Source: Anaerolinea sp. (lineage in GTDB: Bacteria; Chloroflexota; Anaerolineae; Anaerolineales; Anaerolineaceae). From it: DNA of 5,670 nucleotides. Of the stretch, positions 4,517 through 5,670 are shown one piece after another. A program made the position numbers and the translations under genes. The stretch spans positions 1 to 5,670 of the forward strand of contig PNNU01000248.1 of NCBI GenBank assembly GCA_013824385.1, read 5' to 3'. Each line of letters begins with the position of its first letter. The first letter of the stretch is position 1. The notes under the pieces were generated by a model that saw only the letters and a list, made by a program, of their open reading frames with translations, was not told where the DNA came from and made no database searches.

Positions 4517-5668
4517 TTATTGATTATACAGACTTCTTAATCGGTATGCCTTTCTACTCAGTAGATCTCCACTGGTAACATCAATCTTGGCAATAGTGAA
4601 GTTTCGATAACACACAAGAACTGAATCATCTCCTTCGCTTGGAATGAGTTGCACCCGGGTATCTCTAAACGTTTCGCTGATGTAGATATGAAAATCAGCG
4701 AAACGTAGATATCCCCAATTGTTGATTTTGATTAAGTGATATTGCGAGTCGTAATCATAAGGTGGAATATTTTCAAGATATTGGCGTAGACTGGGGGTAT
4801 ATACTTGGGCAGGACACCGATCTCCCAATGCTTCATGTGGACGTTCAAAGTTATAAACAGCTTTCCATTGATCTAATACTTCGGTTGCGTCTGCAAAGTT
4901 AATTGGTCGATGTAACTTGAGTACTTCGTTTTCCATGGAGCGGTGGAATCTCTCAATTTTGCCTTGAGTCTGTGGATGATAAAAACGTCCATGGATTGGT
5001 AAGATATCCTGGTCCATCAAAGCTCTTTCAAAAAGGGTATATCCGTTCTTGAGCCCGGCAAAATTTCGCCCATTATCGGTCAAGATAGCTTCTGGGCGAC
5101 CATAAAGTCGGAATATAGGAATAAAGCTTTGCAAGACATCTCTTTGATCGTGCCTTGGCTCAATCAGTAATGCATATCGTGAATGATCATCAAGAATAGT
5201 CAGGGGATAACATCTATCCCCATCAATCATCAGAATATCCCCCTTGAAATCTGCTTGCCAGAGTTCATTGCATTTTTCTCTCTCAAAACGCATAAAGGGT
5301 TTTCTGGCTAATGATGCTGCTAGTGAGATCAACCCATTCCTTTTGAGAATGTTGTTTACTGTTCGTATACAAGGCATTTCATAACCTTTTTGGCATAGAA
5401 ATGCTTGTATTTTTCGCGCCCCCCAACCTGGCCGTTCCTGACGGAGGTCGAAGACAAGTCTTTCGATCTTCTCGTCCGTTTTGGAACGGCTCGTTTTTGG
5501 TTTTCTGTTTTGGTCTTCTAAGTTTCCACATTCTTGATATCGCTTGATCCATTTGTAACCAGTCTTGCGACTGATACCAAATTCTTTACATAATGCACTA
5601 ATATTTCGGCCTTCTTGCTCACTCAGCGCAATGAATTCTTCTCGTAACATTCTCACTCGTCTTTCCAT
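4517..5668 (-). CDS. IS481-family DDE transposase
   Basis: The 383 visible residues cover a complete-looking IS481 transposase, which cuts and joins the element's ends. An N-terminal helix-turn-helix lies at residues 22-44 (ISALCKEFGISRKTGYKW core). A second winged-helix-like region at about 79-113 (RPGWGARKIQAFL, then IRTVNNILKRNGL) follows. The RNase H-like integrase core has its catalytic residues at D140 (LWQADFKG), D198 (ILTDNGRN) and E239 (QGKIERFH), with 40 residues between the last two, as in IS481. RPHEALGDRCPAQVY (277-291) and a C-terminal beta domain (about 319-367) close the protein. No stop or frameshift is visible, so it may be active. The ATG at 5666-5668 is 2 nt from the window edge. 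IS481 proteins often begin a few residues earlier (MPW-like), so the true start may lie outside. Transcription runs towards the MFS gene, giving convergent genes. Confidence 0.93.
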   Translation of the reverse strand: MERRVRMLREEFIALSEQEGRNISALCKEFGISRKTGYKWIKRYQECGNLEDQNRKPKTSRSKTDEKIERLVFDLRQERPGWGARKIQAFLCQKGYEMPCIRTVNNILKRNGLISLAASLARKPFMRFEREKCNELWQADFKGDILMIDGDRCYPLTILDDHSRYALLIEPRHDQRDVLQSFIPIFRLYGRPEAILTDNGRNFAGLKNGYTLFERALMDQDILPIHGRFYHPQTQGKIERFHRSMENEVLKLHRPINFADATEVLDQWKAVYNFERPHEALGDRCPAQVYTPSLRQYLENIPPYDYDSQYHLIKINNWGYLRFADFHIYISETFRDTRVQLIPSEGDDSVLVCYRNFTIAKIDVTSGDLLSRKAYRLRSLYNQ

Positions 5669-5670
5669 CC

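Larger units (their letters stand above)
4468..5670 (-). mobile_element. IS481-family insertion sequence, truncated by the window edge
   Basis: The element consists of the transposase gene plus its downstream terminus. The likely outer end is TGT at 4468-4470, matching the usual TGT...ACA ends of IS481 elements, followed by about 46 nt of terminus with two direct repeats. The other end and the target duplication lie beyond 5670, so the boundary is a judgement and neither the inverted repeats nor the target duplication can be checked. It sits directly downstream of the transporter and is transcribed towards it. It is lower in G+C than the transporter (24 of 60 bases at 5101-5160), in keeping with a mobile origin. 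Confidence 0.75.

Overview
The window looks like a piece of a Chloroflexota (probably Anaerolineae-like) chromosome or metagenome contig. This is an inference from gene content and style: a lipoprotein with a Thr/Pro-rich linker after the lipobox, a DUF6504-type protein, a DUF2089 zinc-ribbon regulator followed by a SHOCT-like protein, and an IS481-type transposase. Base composition is uneven. The transporter genes are G+C-rich (41 of 60 bases at 3301-3360), while the lipoprotein gene and the small-ORF region are A+T-rich (18 G+C of 60 at 1021-1080).

Layout, left to right. (1) The last 104 codons of a cation diffusion facilitator (CDF) metal exporter, closed by an intrinsic terminator. (2) A 339-aa secreted lipoprotein with beta-propeller-like repeats. 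(3) A short DUF6504-type cytoplasmic protein with no visible Shine-Dalgarno. (4) An A+T-rich gap with a good sigma-70-like promoter embedded in an inverted repeat. (5) A compact run of three co-directional genes: an unrecognised 73-aa protein, a DUF2089 zinc-ribbon/HTH regulator and a SHOCT-like protein. (6) After an 83-nt gap with a hairpin, a 12-TM MFS drug-efflux-type transporter. (7) The downstream end and nearly all of the transposase gene of an IS481-family insertion sequence, pointing back at the transporter and running off the right edge.

The most coherent unit is 1942-3085, possibly to 4446: promoter with dyad, small protein, regulator, SHOCT-like partner, and possibly the exporter. 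The regulator's C-terminus and the next protein's N-terminus carry the same short helical SHOCT-like module, which suggests the two products are functionally linked. Whether the exporter belongs to the same transcript is open. Nothing else in the window resembles a defence system, CRISPR array, RNA gene or phage module. The 'novel system' candidate here is modest: an uncharacterised regulator/SHOCT/small-protein cassette next to an exporter.
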